64,000 bases of DNA. It comes from Psychrobacter sp. 1044. GTDB lineage: Bacteria > Pseudomonadota > Gammaproteobacteria > Pseudomonadales > Moraxellaceae. The stretch spans positions 62,001 through 126,000 of the forward strand of contig NZ_CAJHAZ010000008.1 in assembly GCF_904846525.1 (NCBI RefSeq). The letters are read 5' to 3'. Made by a program: the position numbers and the translations under genes. Below the pieces are notes generated by a model. It was not told the origin of the DNA and did no database searches. It worked only from the letters and a program-made list of their open reading frames with translations. This document shows positions 46,337 to 55,690 of this stretch, one piece after another (the first letter of the stretch is position 1; each line of letters begins with the position of its first letter).

Positions 46337-47266
46337 CTATGCCAACCACTGCAACGTTAAGGGTTTAATATGACGGTCTTCAGCATCATTATTGTCAGTG
46401 GTAGGGCGACTTTCTAAATCAGTATTTACGATACCAACCAACTGTCGTTTTATCAGCTCTAGTATGGCGACGAAGCTGACAACCACACCTATTTTACCTT
46501 GTGTTTTATCTAGTAGCTCATAAAAAGAGTGCTCACCATCCGTACTGAGCTGTCGGCTAATACTGGCAATACGATCAGCAAGGGGAACAGCGTCAACTTT
46601 AATGGTATGCATTTGATAATCGGGCTGCAGTTGCATTTTAAATAAGCTGTCAATCAAAAGGTTTGGCGAATAGCTAGGTAATTCCGCATTCATGACGTCT
46701 TGACCGGGCATACTGACCATGGCCAAAAACACATCGCGCTCAAGACGCACCAGATTATCTAAGCGTTGACTTGCTACTTTGATTTGCGCATATTCTTCAA
46801 GGCGCTCAATCAGTTCTGCTTTTGGATCACGCTCATCGCTGGGAGTTTCAGGCTTGGGCAGCAACAGCTCGGTTTTAATGGCAATCAACGTGGACGCCAT
46901 CAACAGATAATCACCTGCCAATTCAAAATGCTCGGTATCTAATTCGCTGATGTAAGCCAAATACTGCTCCGTTATGGGTAGTATCGGCATTTGGGTCAGA
47001 TCAACGTTATTTTTTTTGACCAAATATAGCAAGAAATCTAATGGTCCAGCAAACTGCTCAAGCCAAATGGCAAAGGCTTGCGGCGGCACATAGAGATCTT
47101 CTGGTAGATGTTGTACGGATGTCTGGTAAATGCGTAAAGACATATCATTGATAACTGAGCCGTCGTGTGCGCGCTTAGTATCTAAAGAATCAGAGGCTTG
47201 AGGTACAGTTAGAAGAAGAGCGGCTTTTGGTAAAGCCGCTTGTTCATTTTTTAGCTCAGTCTGCAC
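46337..47266 (-). CDS. scpA: Segregation and condensation protein A (GTG start)
   Basis: A 309-residue kleisin that bridges SMC heads. The family core begins near residue 72: FAGPLDFLLYLVKKNNVDLT, then LAYISELDTEHFELAGDYLLMA (seen in part), and the acidic KTELLLPKPE linker. The first 65 residues are an unconserved extension. No ATG opens the frame: the start is GTG at 47266, 35 bp after trpS, and a shorter form from ATG at about residue 43 is possible. It is followed by scpB. In many Moraxellaceae ScpA is similarly extended. Confidence 0.93.
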   Translation of the reverse strand: MQTELKNEQAALPKAALLLTVPQASDSLDTKRAHDGSVINDMSLRIYQTSVQHLPEDLYVPPQAFAIWLEQFAGPLDFLLYLVKKNNVDLTQMPILPITEQYLAYISELDTEHFELAGDYLLMASTLIAIKTELLLPKPETPSDERDPKAELIERLEEYAQIKVASQRLDNLVRLERDVFLAMVSMPGQDVMNAELPSYSPNLLIDSLFKMQLQPDYQMHTIKVDAVPLADRIASISRQLSTDGEHSFYELLDKTQGKIGVVVSFVAILELIKRQLVGIVNTDLESRPTTDNNDAEDRHIKPLTLQWLA

Positions 47267-47301
47267 GCTTAGTATCCATCTTGGTTAACATAATCAAATG
47301 A

Positions 47302-48402
47302 TTATTTAAGTTTGGCAAGTGGACGGATACCAATGGCACGACGAGTTTTGTCTAGTTGCTTACGGCTATGACGACGGGCTTTTTCTGCCCCCATTTGTAA
47401 GATTTCTTCTAACTCTTTTGGGTTGGCCATAAGATGCTCATAACGCGCGCGGAAGGGTGCTATTTCCGTATTTATTTTCTCAAACAGGGCTTGTTTGGCA
47501 TCGCCCCAGCCGATACCAGCGGCGAACTGCGCGCGCATATCGGCAATTTCTGTAGGAGTAGCAAAGGCTTTATAAATCTCAAAAATAGCAGAGTCATCAG
47601 GGTCTTTTGGCTCGGAAGGCAGTTGTGAGTTGGTCACAATTTTCATGATGGCTTTATGCATCTGTTTTTCGGCACTGACTTGCGGATTAGAATCACCAAA
47701 TAGCGGAATGGTATTGCCATAGCTCTTACTCATCTTGCGACCATCCAAACCCGTTAGTAATGGGATATCGTCATCTACAACGGCAGATGGTAAGGTAAAG
47801 AGCGTTTTATAGCGATGATTAAAGGTACCAGCAATATCACGCGCCATTTCGACATGCTGAATTTGGTCGCGACCAACAGGTACATGTGTGGCATTAAACA
47901 TCAAGATATCTGCTGCCATGAGTACAGGGTAGCCAAACAACCCCATATTAATACCTTGATCAGGATCGACGTCTTCTTTTTTCATATTAATATCAACAGC
48001 GGCTTTATAAGCATGAGCACGATTCATTAAACCTTTGGCACATGAGCAGTTCAAAATCCAAGCAAGCTCTGGTATTTCCGGCACATCTGATTGACGGTAA
48101 AAAGTGACGCGCTCAGGATCAAGTCCACAGGCAAGCCAAGTCGCTGCAATGGCTTTGGTCGATTCGTGAATAATAGCAGGATCATAACAGCCGATAATGC
48201 CATGGTAATCTGCTAAAAAAAAGAATGCTTCGTCATCACTGTTTTGGATAGACTGAATGGCTGGACGAATCGCGCCAACGTAATTTCCTAAATGCAAGGT
48301 ACCCGTCGGTTTGATGCCCGTCAAAATGCGTTTGGCTTGCGTTGAGTGATTAGGAGCTTGGTTGTCAGAACTTTGGTTATCAGAAATATGAGTGTTATTC
48401 AT
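47302..48402 (-). CDS. trpS: Tryptophanyl-tRNA synthetase
   Basis: A 366-residue class I aminoacyl-tRNA synthetase charging tRNA-Trp. The HIGH-like motif is [12 protein letters not shown] and the KMSKS motif is [12 protein letters not shown]. The tryptophan-binding and adenylate segments ([25 protein letters not shown]) are intact. GGATTTACC precedes the start. A short Ser/Asn/Gln-rich N-terminal extension of about 25 residues precedes [10 protein letters not shown]. First of trpS-scpA-scpB on the minus strand. Confidence 0.98.
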   Translation of the reverse strand: MNNTHISDNQSSDNQAPNHSTQAKRILTGIKPTGTLHLGNYVGAIRPAIQSIQNSDDEAFFFLADYHGIIGCYDPAIIHESTKAIAATWLACGLDPERVTFYRQSDVPEIPELAWILNCSCAKGLMNRAHAYKAAVDINMKKEDVDPDQGINMGLFGYPVLMAADILMFNATHVPVGRDQIQHVEMARDIAGTFNHRYKTLFTLPSAVVDDDIPLLTGLDGRKMSKSYGNTIPLFGDSNPQVSAEKQMHKAIMKIVTNSQLPSEPKDPDDSAIFEIYKAFATPTEIADMRAQFAAGIGWGDAKQALFEKINTEIAPFRARYEHLMANPKELEEILQMGAEKARRHSRKQLDKTRRAIGIRPLAKLK

Positions 48403-48557
48403 GGTAAATCCATTATTTGGTTCATCAAGGTTTTATTTATAAAAGTTTTGTTTTTCAATTTGTTATAAATTCATTGTTATTTATATGTAGGTAATATAAA
48501 AAATATAAGCTGCAAAGTATAGCAAATTTTCTGGCGATCTTCCGTAGCAATACACGC

Positions 48558-49649
48558 TTACTTATAGATATCAGTACGACCATCAGGACCATTTTTGAAA
48601 CGACGATGGAACCACATCCACTGAGTGGGATCAATACGAATCAATCCCTCTAGCAACTCATTGACTCGCGTCGCATCAGCCAATTCATCGTTACTTGGAT
48701 AGTTTTGAATTTCTGGGGTAATCGTTAGATGATAGTGCGGGCGTTTGCCTTTGGGTAAACTGTCTGGTGTCTGCCGGTAAGTATGCAGCGCCATTAATGC
48801 GGGTGGATGTGCCTTGTCGCCCAATTTTGCCATGCGCCGTGATGCTGTAATAGTCGCTGCTGGCACACCAAAGAATGGTGCCATGACGCCTTGTTTTAGA
48901 CCATAATCTTGGTCAGGTGAGTACCAAATCACATGACCAGCTTTAATTGATTCAACAAAACTGCGCATGTCACGACTGGCTATTTGCTTGCTAAGAATAC
49001 TGGCACGACCATTATAAACAAACCAATCAAGTAGCGCGTTATTCTGCGGTCGATACATCCCATCCATCGGAAAAAATTGCGTACAGAGCATGCCGCCCAG
49101 ATCAAGCATCGTATAATGAGCGCCCAGTAAAATGACAGGACGACCCTCATTCTGTGCATTGACAACGTGCTGTAATCCCGAAATTGAAACGGTACGAGTA
49201 AAAACATTTGGACGATACCAAGCACATAAGGTTTCAAACACGCCAATGCCCTGATTGACAAAGACTTGTTTTGCCATCAATTCGCGCTCGACGTCTGGCT
49301 TTTCTGGAAAAGCCAGTTTCAAGTTGATAAGCGTATCACGCCGACGTGAGCCTGCTATTTTATAGATAAATATGCCAAGCTGACGTCCCAGCCAAAACTG
49401 CCAACGTAGCGGCAAATATATGATGGGTAAGATCATTGCTGCCAATAGCCAAATGCCCCAATATTTGGGCAACAAAAACTGCCATTGAAAAGGCTTTTTT
49501 TCTATGGGTGCTGTGCGCTTATGATTTTGGGTAATCGTTGGCATGCCAGCAGGTATCGCTGGGGACTTAGCAGGCTGCTGTGTACTTGGTGGTGGCAGGC
49601 TGCTTTTGGCAGATGGTTTGCTGGGGTCGTATTGTTCAGGCGCTTTCAT
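48558..49649 (-). CDS. lpxL: Lipid A late acyltransferase (LpxL/HtrB family)
   Basis: A 363-residue inner-membrane acyltransferase adding a secondary acyl chain to lipid A. The catalytic H-x4-D is in GAHYTMLDLGG, and RPQNNALLDWFVYNGR, VIWYSPDQDYG and the terminal QWMWFHRRFKN are family hallmarks. One hydrophobic anchor (about 68-92) follows an unusual Pro/Ser/Lys-rich N-terminal extension of about 60 residues. Whether it prefers laurate, palmitoleate or myristate cannot be told; LpxL is a family-level name. It is monocistronic. Confidence 0.9.
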   Translation of the reverse strand: MKAPEQYDPSKPSAKSSLPPPSTQQPAKSPAIPAGMPTITQNHKRTAPIEKKPFQWQFLLPKYWGIWLLAAMILPIIYLPLRWQFWLGRQLGIFIYKIAGSRRRDTLINLKLAFPEKPDVERELMAKQVFVNQGIGVFETLCAWYRPNVFTRTVSISGLQHVVNAQNEGRPVILLGAHYTMLDLGGMLCTQFFPMDGMYRPQNNALLDWFVYNGRASILSKQIASRDMRSFVESIKAGHVIWYSPDQDYGLKQGVMAPFFGVPAATITASRRMAKLGDKAHPPALMALHTYRQTPDSLPKGKRPHYHLTITPEIQNYPSNDELADATRVNELLEGLIRIDPTQWMWFHRRFKNGPDGRTDIYK

Positions 49650-49759
49650 AAAATTGTTACTAATAATGAAAAGTTATCATCATGATGGGGTAGTCAGCAT
49701 TGCTTTGCAAGGTAGTTTACGCACAAAATCACGAGCAAATGCAAAAGTCATCAGCCATA

Positions 49760-49797
49760 AAAAAACCTTATAAGCTGCGGACAGCTTATAAGGTTTT
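49760..49797 (-). terminator. Terminator of rplM-rpsI
   Basis: AAAACCTTATAAGCTG and its complement form a 16-bp perfect stem with a four-base loop. T-tract on the minus strand. Confidence 0.92.
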
Positions 49798-49880
49798 GCA
49801 AATCTACTCTTTTCTTTAATATTGTGACTGTCGCTCTGAGATAAAGACAACAGCCGCAAAAAGATAAGAGATAGCTTTGA

Positions 49881-50267
49881 TTAACGTTTCGAGAATTGTG
49901 GACGTTTACGTGCTTTACGTAGACCCAATTTCTTACGTTCAACTTGACGTGAGTCACGAGTAACAAAGCCAGCTGCTTTTAGTGCAGGTTTGTTGGCTTC
50001 GTTTAGCTCAATCAATGCACGCGTGATGCCGTGACGGATTGCGCCAGCTTGACCACTAATACCGCCACCTTTTACAGTGATGTAAAGGTCATAAGCAGTA
50101 GGTGAGTCAAGTAATTCTAGAGGCTGACGAACAACCATACGTGAAGTTTCACGGCTAAAATACTCATCAAGTGGCTTACCGTTAACAACGATGCTACCAG
50201 TACCTTTAGCTAAAAAGACACGAGCAGTAGACGTCTTGCGGCGACCAGTTCCGTAATTGCGTTCCAT
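49881..50267 (-). CDS. rpsI: 30S ribosomal protein S9
   Basis: A 128-residue small-subunit protein. [21 protein letters not shown] starts the domain (seen as [14 protein letters not shown]), [19 protein letters not shown] is in the middle, and the basic tail ends [12 protein letters not shown], whose last Arg contacts P-site tRNA. Eleven bp after rplM, in the conserved rplM-rpsI operon. Confidence 0.99.
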   Translation of the reverse strand: MERNYGTGRRKTSTARVFLAKGTGSIVVNGKPLDEYFSRETSRMVVRQPLELLDSPTAYDLYITVKGGGISGQAGAIRHGITRALIELNEANKPALKAAGFVTRDSRQVERKKLGLRKARKRPQFSKR

Positions 50268-50277
50268 AAGTATATCC

Positions 50278-50706
50278 TTAGATGTCTAGTTCTTTAGGTT
50301 GCTGTGCAGTATGTGGATGTTCAGTACCCGCATATAGCTTCAGCTTCTTGATCATCGCATAGCCAAGAGGGCCCTTTGGAAGCATACCCTTAACTGCTTT
50401 GTGTAGAACATCTTCAGGCTTATGTGCAAGCAACTTACTGAAGTTGGTTTCCTTGATACCACCTGGGTAGCCACTGTGACGATAGTATTTTTTATCTTGC
50501 GCTTTTTTACCCGTTACCGTGATTTTATCAGCATTGATGACAACAATGAAGTCACCAGTGTCAACGTGCGGCGTAAAAGAAGGCTTATGCTTGCCACGTA
50601 AGCGACTAGCGATTTGAGTGGCTAAGCGACCAAGGGTTTTGCCGTCAGCATCTACGACATACCAGTCATGGGTCACTTCAGCTGGTTTTGCACTAAGTGT
50701 TTTCAT
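50278..50706 (-). CDS. rplM: 50S ribosomal protein L13
   Basis: A 142-residue early-assembly large-subunit protein. Marks: [47 protein letters not shown] and the [12 protein letters not shown] loop. Standard length. First gene of rplM-rpsI. Confidence 0.99.
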   Translation of the reverse strand: MKTLSAKPAEVTHDWYVVDADGKTLGRLATQIASRLRGKHKPSFTPHVDTGDFIVVINADKITVTGKKAQDKKYYRHSGYPGGIKETNFSKLLAHKPEDVLHKAVKGMLPKGPLGYAMIKKLKLYAGTEHPHTAQQPKELDI

Positions 50707-50916
50707 GATAAAACCTTAAAATTAGAATTCGTTGAGAGTTTAGCTGGGAACGGGGCTCTCAAAAAACAGACTGCACATTATAAGCAGTAGTGCCTACGCT
50801 TGCAAGCTGCATTGGGGTTTATTTTCGCCTTATATACATTAAACTGCAGCGTTGGCCAGTTTTTAGCGGTTCTAAACATTTGTAAAATTTGTTAATGGAA
50901 GGCATTAACCCGACAA

Positions 50917-51603
50917 TTATGACGATGATAAACGATAAAGTCCAGCAACAACTTGTCCAACCTTGGTCTGCTTCACACATTCAAAGCGGATTATTTGCTG
51001 AATAGTACCTGATTGGCTATCTGGATTTTTATTAAGCGTCTCTTCCAGTTGCTTCAATTGGCTCTCTAAATCTTTATCCGCTTCTAGATAAATCAGTGTT
51101 GCACTATCAATTAACGACTGGGTAATCAGTGCTATTAAAATAGGTTGCCACAGATCTTGAGCATACGGTGGATCGATAAATACAATATTGAAAGGGCGCG
51201 GAACAATCTGCTCTTGCATCAATACTCTTTCTGCAGTGCCTTGGATAATTTGATGGGTATCAGTGCTCAGATGCAACTGTTCAGCACTTTGCCGCAGCAT
51301 ATTACTTTGCGCAGGATTTATTTCGATAAAGGTGGCGTGCGCGGCACCACGAGACAGTGCTTCAAAACCTAAGACACCGCTACCAGCACAGCTATCAAGC
51401 ACATAAGCGCCATGAATATCAGGAAGTAGCCAGCTAAACAGCGTCTCTCGCAAGCGATCTGGGGTCGGACGTAGACCCTCTGCGTCGATAAAACGTACAA
51501 CACGGCGTTTAAATTGACCACCAATGATCCGCACGTCGCCCGCAGCTATATTTTTGCTCTTATAATTGTTCCTATGCTCGCGGCTGCTTATAGATTTTTT
51601 CAT
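50917..51603 (-). CDS. rsmD: 16S rRNA (guanine966-N2)-methyltransferase
   Basis: A 228-residue SAM-dependent methyltransferase acting on G966 of 16S rRNA during 30S assembly. The opening VRIIGGQFKRRVVRF and GLRPTPDRLRETLFSWL are diagnostic. Motif I is VLDSCAGSGVLGFEALSRGA and motif IV is NIVFIDPPYAQDLW. A basic N-terminal extension of about 22 residues precedes the core. Monocistronic, on the minus strand upstream of rplM. Confidence 0.96.
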   Translation of the reverse strand: MKKSISSREHRNNYKSKNIAAGDVRIIGGQFKRRVVRFIDAEGLRPTPDRLRETLFSWLLPDIHGAYVLDSCAGSGVLGFEALSRGAAHATFIEINPAQSNMLRQSAEQLHLSTDTHQIIQGTAERVLMQEQIVPRPFNIVFIDPPYAQDLWQPILIALITQSLIDSATLIYLEADKDLESQLKQLEETLNKNPDSQSGTIQQIIRFECVKQTKVGQVVAGLYRLSSS

Positions 51604-51639
51604 AATATTTATATTTACCGTATCTGGTTTAGCGTACTT

Positions 51640-53625
51640 TTACTCAGAGGTCGTGGTGACTGTGGCTGCTTCCACCTCTGCCTTTTCTTCTAGCGCTTTT
51701 TCTTCTTTTTCACGCTGGGCATCACGCATCAATTTTTCAAAAGCTTTTTGGCGCTTGATGACTTTTAATTGGTCAGCCGTTGGTGGCAAGATAGGGTCGT
51801 TTTTGCGCTGTAATATCCAGTAGTCAAATAGTGCGCGACCGATGGGTGCTGCAACCACACTACCACCGCCACCGTTTTCGACCAGTACTGCAAGCGCAAT
51901 CTCAGGATTTTCTACGGGTGCAAAACCATTGAACCACGCGTGATCCCAGTGACGTTTGTCTATGGCAGATTTATCATAGCGTTTGCCTTGCGCAATGGAC
52001 TTGACTTGCGCAGTACCCGTTTTGCCCGCAATACGATAGCGAGGCGTATAAATCCCACGTCCGGTACCTGCCTTGACGGTTTCTTCCATCGCATCGTGCA
52101 TACGTAGCCAGTCAGACGGTTTGCCGTTATATTCGATTTTACCATCGGGTTTGGTGATTACGTTAACTTGTGCTGCACCATCGCTACTTTTTAGTAGATG
52201 CGGAGTAATGTGATAGCCTTTGTTCGCTGTCATGGCGGTTGCATTGGCAATCTGTAATGGTGTGGCTAAGAAATAACCCTGCCCGATACTGACTGAGATG
52301 GTTTCACCCGGTAACCAGCCTTTATCATAGGTGTCTTTTTTCCATTTTGGTGACGGCATAATTCCTGATTTTTCATTGGGCAAATCAATACCTGTTGGTT
52401 CACCAAATCCAAAACGTGCCATCCAATCATGTAGGCGCTGAATACCCATCTCATAAGCCAATTTATAATAATAGGTATCCACTGACATCACGATAGATTT
52501 TTTGAGATCTACCGTACCGTGACCACCGCGTTTCCAGTCACGGAATCGATGTGAGTCTCCTGGTAAGCTAAAGTAACCGGGATCATAGATAGTGGTTTCC
52601 CAATTGCGCAGCCCATAATGAATGCCGCCTAAGCCTTCAAAAGGTTTAATCGTAGAGCCGGGTGGGTATGTCCCTTGTAGCGCACGATTATAGAGCGGCT
52701 GATCCAGATCTTCACGCAGATTGCCATAATCCTTAAAGGAGATGCCTGAGATAAAAGGATTGGGGTCATAGCTTGGATTACTGACAAACGCCAATACATC
52801 ACCATTTTTTGGATCGATTGCTACGATAGCGCCGCGACGACCGTCTAGCTGCTGCTGGGCGACTTGCTGTAAGCCATAATCTAAGCTCAGCGTAATGTCA
52901 TTACCAGCTACAGGTGGTTTAGTGTCTAATTGACGCAAAATATTGCCAAGAGCATCGGTTTCTACCGACTGATAACCCGGTTGCCCTAGCAATATATCCT
53001 CGTAATAATCTTCGATACCGATTTTACCGATAAGGTCAGTGCCAGCGTAGCGATCTTTGTCAATGCGTTTGGTTTCTTTATCATTGATACGCCCCACATA
53101 GCCGATGACGTGTGCAAATAGCTCGTCATAAGGGTATGAACGTGTCAGCTTGCTTTGAATGGTCACACCGCGAAAAAAGGGTTTGCGCTCACTAAACTGC
53201 GCCAATTGGGCATCGGTTAAGTCAATTTTGATGGTCACAGGATCGTTTTTGCTTTTACTCAGTCGCGCTAAAATATCGGTAATATTTTCATCTGTTAGCT
53301 CAAAAATAGGCGCAAGCAAATTTAGCGTACGCTCTGGATTTTCGACTTCATCAGGGCTTAACATGGCCGTAAATACGGGCTGGTTGTCTGCCAATATGAT
53401 CCCATTGCGATCATAAATATAGCCGCGGCTGGGCGGTGCAGAGATCAGTTTAATACGGTTATTGTCTGCTTGCGTCGTATACTTATCGTGCGCATAGACT
53501 TGCAGGTAACCATAACGCACGATCAAGCCGCTCAATCCAATAAATATCAGAATTCCAAGGATAATAATACGACTGGTGAAAACACGATTGACCTGTTCAG
53601 TATTGGGGGTTAGCGGTTTATTCAT
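51640..53625 (-). CDS. mrdA: Penicillin-binding protein 2
   Basis: A 661-residue class B transpeptidase needed for rod-shape elongation. It has one N-terminal membrane anchor (about 18-42), a dimerisation/pedestal domain with SRGYIYDRNGIILADN, then the transpeptidase domain. The catalytic Ser is in YPPGSTIKPF (STIK), the second motif is SVDTYYYK, and KTG is in AGKTGTAQV. The C-terminus carries an Ala/Glu/Lys-rich tail, about 30 residues longer than E. coli PBP2. The usual rodA partner is not in the window. Acting site: periplasmic face of the inner membrane. Confidence 0.96.
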   Translation of the reverse strand: MNKPLTPNTEQVNRVFTSRIIILGILIFIGLSGLIVRYGYLQVYAHDKYTTQADNNRIKLISAPPSRGYIYDRNGIILADNQPVFTAMLSPDEVENPERTLNLLAPIFELTDENITDILARLSKSKNDPVTIKIDLTDAQLAQFSERKPFFRGVTIQSKLTRSYPYDELFAHVIGYVGRINDKETKRIDKDRYAGTDLIGKIGIEDYYEDILLGQPGYQSVETDALGNILRQLDTKPPVAGNDITLSLDYGLQQVAQQQLDGRRGAIVAIDPKNGDVLAFVSNPSYDPNPFISGISFKDYGNLREDLDQPLYNRALQGTYPPGSTIKPFEGLGGIHYGLRNWETTIYDPGYFSLPGDSHRFRDWKRGGHGTVDLKKSIVMSVDTYYYKLAYEMGIQRLHDWMARFGFGEPTGIDLPNEKSGIMPSPKWKKDTYDKGWLPGETISVSIGQGYFLATPLQIANATAMTANKGYHITPHLLKSSDGAAQVNVITKPDGKIEYNGKPSDWLRMHDAMEETVKAGTGRGIYTPRYRIAGKTGTAQVKSIAQGKRYDKSAIDKRHWDHAWFNGFAPVENPEIALAVLVENGGGGSVVAAPIGRALFDYWILQRKNDPILPPTADQLKVIKRQKAFEKLMRDAQREKEEKALEEKAEVEAATVTTTSE

Positions 53626-54103
53626 AGAAAGTAAGAGCCCAAACGGTCAGTGAGTCAATAAAAGAGAGTAAAAGGGCAGGGTCGTTCACCAAAGTGCGGC
53701 GAGCATAAAGGATAATAATAAGAATTTCAATTACATGGACTGATATGAGTTGAAATAATAATCCCTCAATCTATATACAGCGATGTGCGGTCATACAATC
53801 ACAAATTATAACAGAACAAATGAGCCGCCGCAGTACACCGCCATTTATTTTGTGGTCGTTATTATCTAAAGCGCCTGTAGATGATATTAATATTGTTACT
53901 ATCGAAAGTAATAGTAAAACGTGTCATCCCTAGTCACAACTTACCTAGGCTCGACGTGTGCTAATGAATGGCAAGTATGCTAAAATCAGGCGATTTATTT
54001 GATAATAATTATCATGGGCAGAGCGGCTTTTTGTTAAGCGTTCTAATTTGCTAATCCTTTTTAATTAGCGACGACAATTAACCTGTCAGGGGCAAGATAA
54101 GTC
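53626..54103. other. 478-bp divergent region between mrdA and the DUF445 gene, holding a Fur box
   Basis: AT-rich, no coding capacity; contains a perfect Fur-type palindrome (54000-54014) and a possible extended -10 (TGCTAAAAT, ending 53986) just before it. Otherwise nothing recognised. Confidence 0.5.
54000..54014. promoter_or_regulatory. Perfect 7-1-7 Fur box before the DUF445 gene
   Basis: TGATAATAATTATCA is identical to the 7-1-7 Fur consensus TGATAATNATTATCA. It lies 90 bp before the start codon and just downstream of a possible extended -10, so bound Fur would cover the transcription start. Confidence 0.68.
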
Positions 54104-55438
54104 ATGGATGCAACTTCATTGTGGCAGACAATAGCTGAACACCCAGAGTTTTTTGCCATGCTGACTATTCCGCCTGTGACCGCATTTGTCACATGGATAC
54201 ACGTGTGGATGGCGCTTAAAATGCTGTTCTATCCGATTAAGTTTCGGGGTATTCGTATTCCAAACTTCCCGTTTTTTGGGTTGCCGGGTATTGGCTGGCA
54301 AGGTATCGTCCCACGAAAGGCTGGCAAGATATCAGGCGTTATCGTGGATCAAACGCTATCAAAGCTTGGCTCGCTTGATGAGTTCTTTCAGGCGATGGAG
54401 CCTGAGCAGATGGCGGTATTTATCACGGATACCGTGGACAAAAACCTTGAAGCATTGATTGATGAAATTATGTTGGATCATTCGCCAGCGCTGTGGGGTA
54501 ATTTGCCTTATGCGTTGAAGCGCCGTGTCTACGCTCAAGCGCATCAAGAGCTGCCCAATATCATGCAGTCTTTGGTGACTGACTTGACCCATAACGTCGA
54601 AGACTTGGTTGATATGCGCAAAATGATTGTTAACACGATGGAAAGTGATCGTCGTTTAATGGTCAATATGTTTTTGAAGGTTGGTCAAAAAGAGATCGAT
54701 TTTATTTGGCATATCAGTGCTTTGATTGGTTTGGTCTTCGGTATTATCCAAATGTTTATATTTTTGGTGGTGCCGCAGCATTGGACAGTGCCGTTTTTTG
54801 CCGCTATTTGGGGTTTTCTTACCAATTGGATTGCTATTTGGATGGTGTTTAATCCTGTAGAGCCGCGATTTATTCCTTATGTGAAGTTTTTTGCCGTCCA
54901 GAGTCGCTTTCCCTTTATTAGACCGCAATTACCACATATCGCCCAGTACCGTTTGCAAGGCGGTTTTATGAAACGCCAAGAGGAGGTTTCTGAGGTTTTT
55001 GCTGAGATTGTCGTAAAAGATTTGGTGACGCTTGAGAACATCATGAATGAGATGATGTATGGCGACCGTGCTGCGCAAACGCGTGAGTTGATGAAGTCGC
55101 ATTTATATAAAGTGCTAGAGTCGCCAGTGATTAGTACGACACTGCGCCTAGGCTTGGGTCGCCGCGAATATGGACAGCTAAAAAACACCATCATTGATAA
55201 GTCAATTGTTGCGACAATGGTGCCATTGCGAGATCCTGAGCTCAATGAGAGCCGTGCCAGTAAAATTTTTGGGCTGTTTCGTGACCGTATTCGCGCGCTG
55301 ACGCCAGATGAGTTTCAGAACTTATTACGTCCCGCTTTTCGTGAAGATGAGATGACGTTAATCGTGTTGGGTGGTTTGACAGGGTTTTTAGCAGGCTGGT
55401 TGCATCTGGTTTTAGTGTTTTTTCCTGCGATTCAGTAA
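54104..55438 (+). CDS. DUF445 family membrane protein
   Basis: A 444-residue inner-membrane protein of the DUF445 (YheB/YjiN-like) family. Typical features are an N-terminal membrane segment, the FFGLPGIGWQGIVPRKAGKIS motif (about 52-72, seen in part), a long amphipathic helical middle with NPVEPRFI, and C-terminal hydrophobic helices (about 195-245 and 420-440). Function of the family is unknown. AGGGGCAAGATAAGTC precedes the ATG. It is monocistronic. A perfect Fur-type palindrome lies upstream, so iron-responsive expression is likely, which has not, to my knowledge, been a recognised property of this family. Confidence 0.85.
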   Translation: MDATSLWQTIAEHPEFFAMLTIPPVTAFVTWIHVWMALKMLFYPIKFRGIRIPNFPFFGLPGIGWQGIVPRKAGKISGVIVDQTLSKLGSLDEFFQAMEPEQMAVFITDTVDKNLEALIDEIMLDHSPALWGNLPYALKRRVYAQAHQELPNIMQSLVTDLTHNVEDLVDMRKMIVNTMESDRRLMVNMFLKVGQKEIDFIWHISALIGLVFGIIQMFIFLVVPQHWTVPFFAAIWGFLTNWIAIWMVFNPVEPRFIPYVKFFAVQSRFPFIRPQLPHIAQYRLQGGFMKRQEEVSEVFAEIVVKDLVTLENIMNEMMYGDRAAQTRELMKSHLYKVLESPVISTTLRLGLGRREYGQLKNTIIDKSIVATMVPLRDPELNESRASKIFGLFRDRIRALTPDEFQNLLRPAFREDEMTLIVLGGLTGFLAGWLHLVLVFFPAIQ

Positions 55439-55690
55439 TGACGCATTTTTTAGGTCTTTATACACATCGCATACAGAGTGGATACAGAAACGTGACAAGT
55501 TGACGCTAATGTACCTTGCTGTAAGCGCCCTCAGCTGCAATGGCTAATGGCGCTTTTATAATAAATAATACTAATAAAGATCAGCAGTATAAATACTCGT
55601 AGTAACGATTACTGGATGCTTTCGAATATCCTAAAAAACCAATCCCTAAAATAAACAATGACCGTATTAAGGTAAACAAGGTTAGACCGT

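Noticed and set aside
54116..54928. Several antisense frames in the DUF445 gene
   Set aside because: All lie opposite a well-supported gene with codon-biased third positions; shadows.
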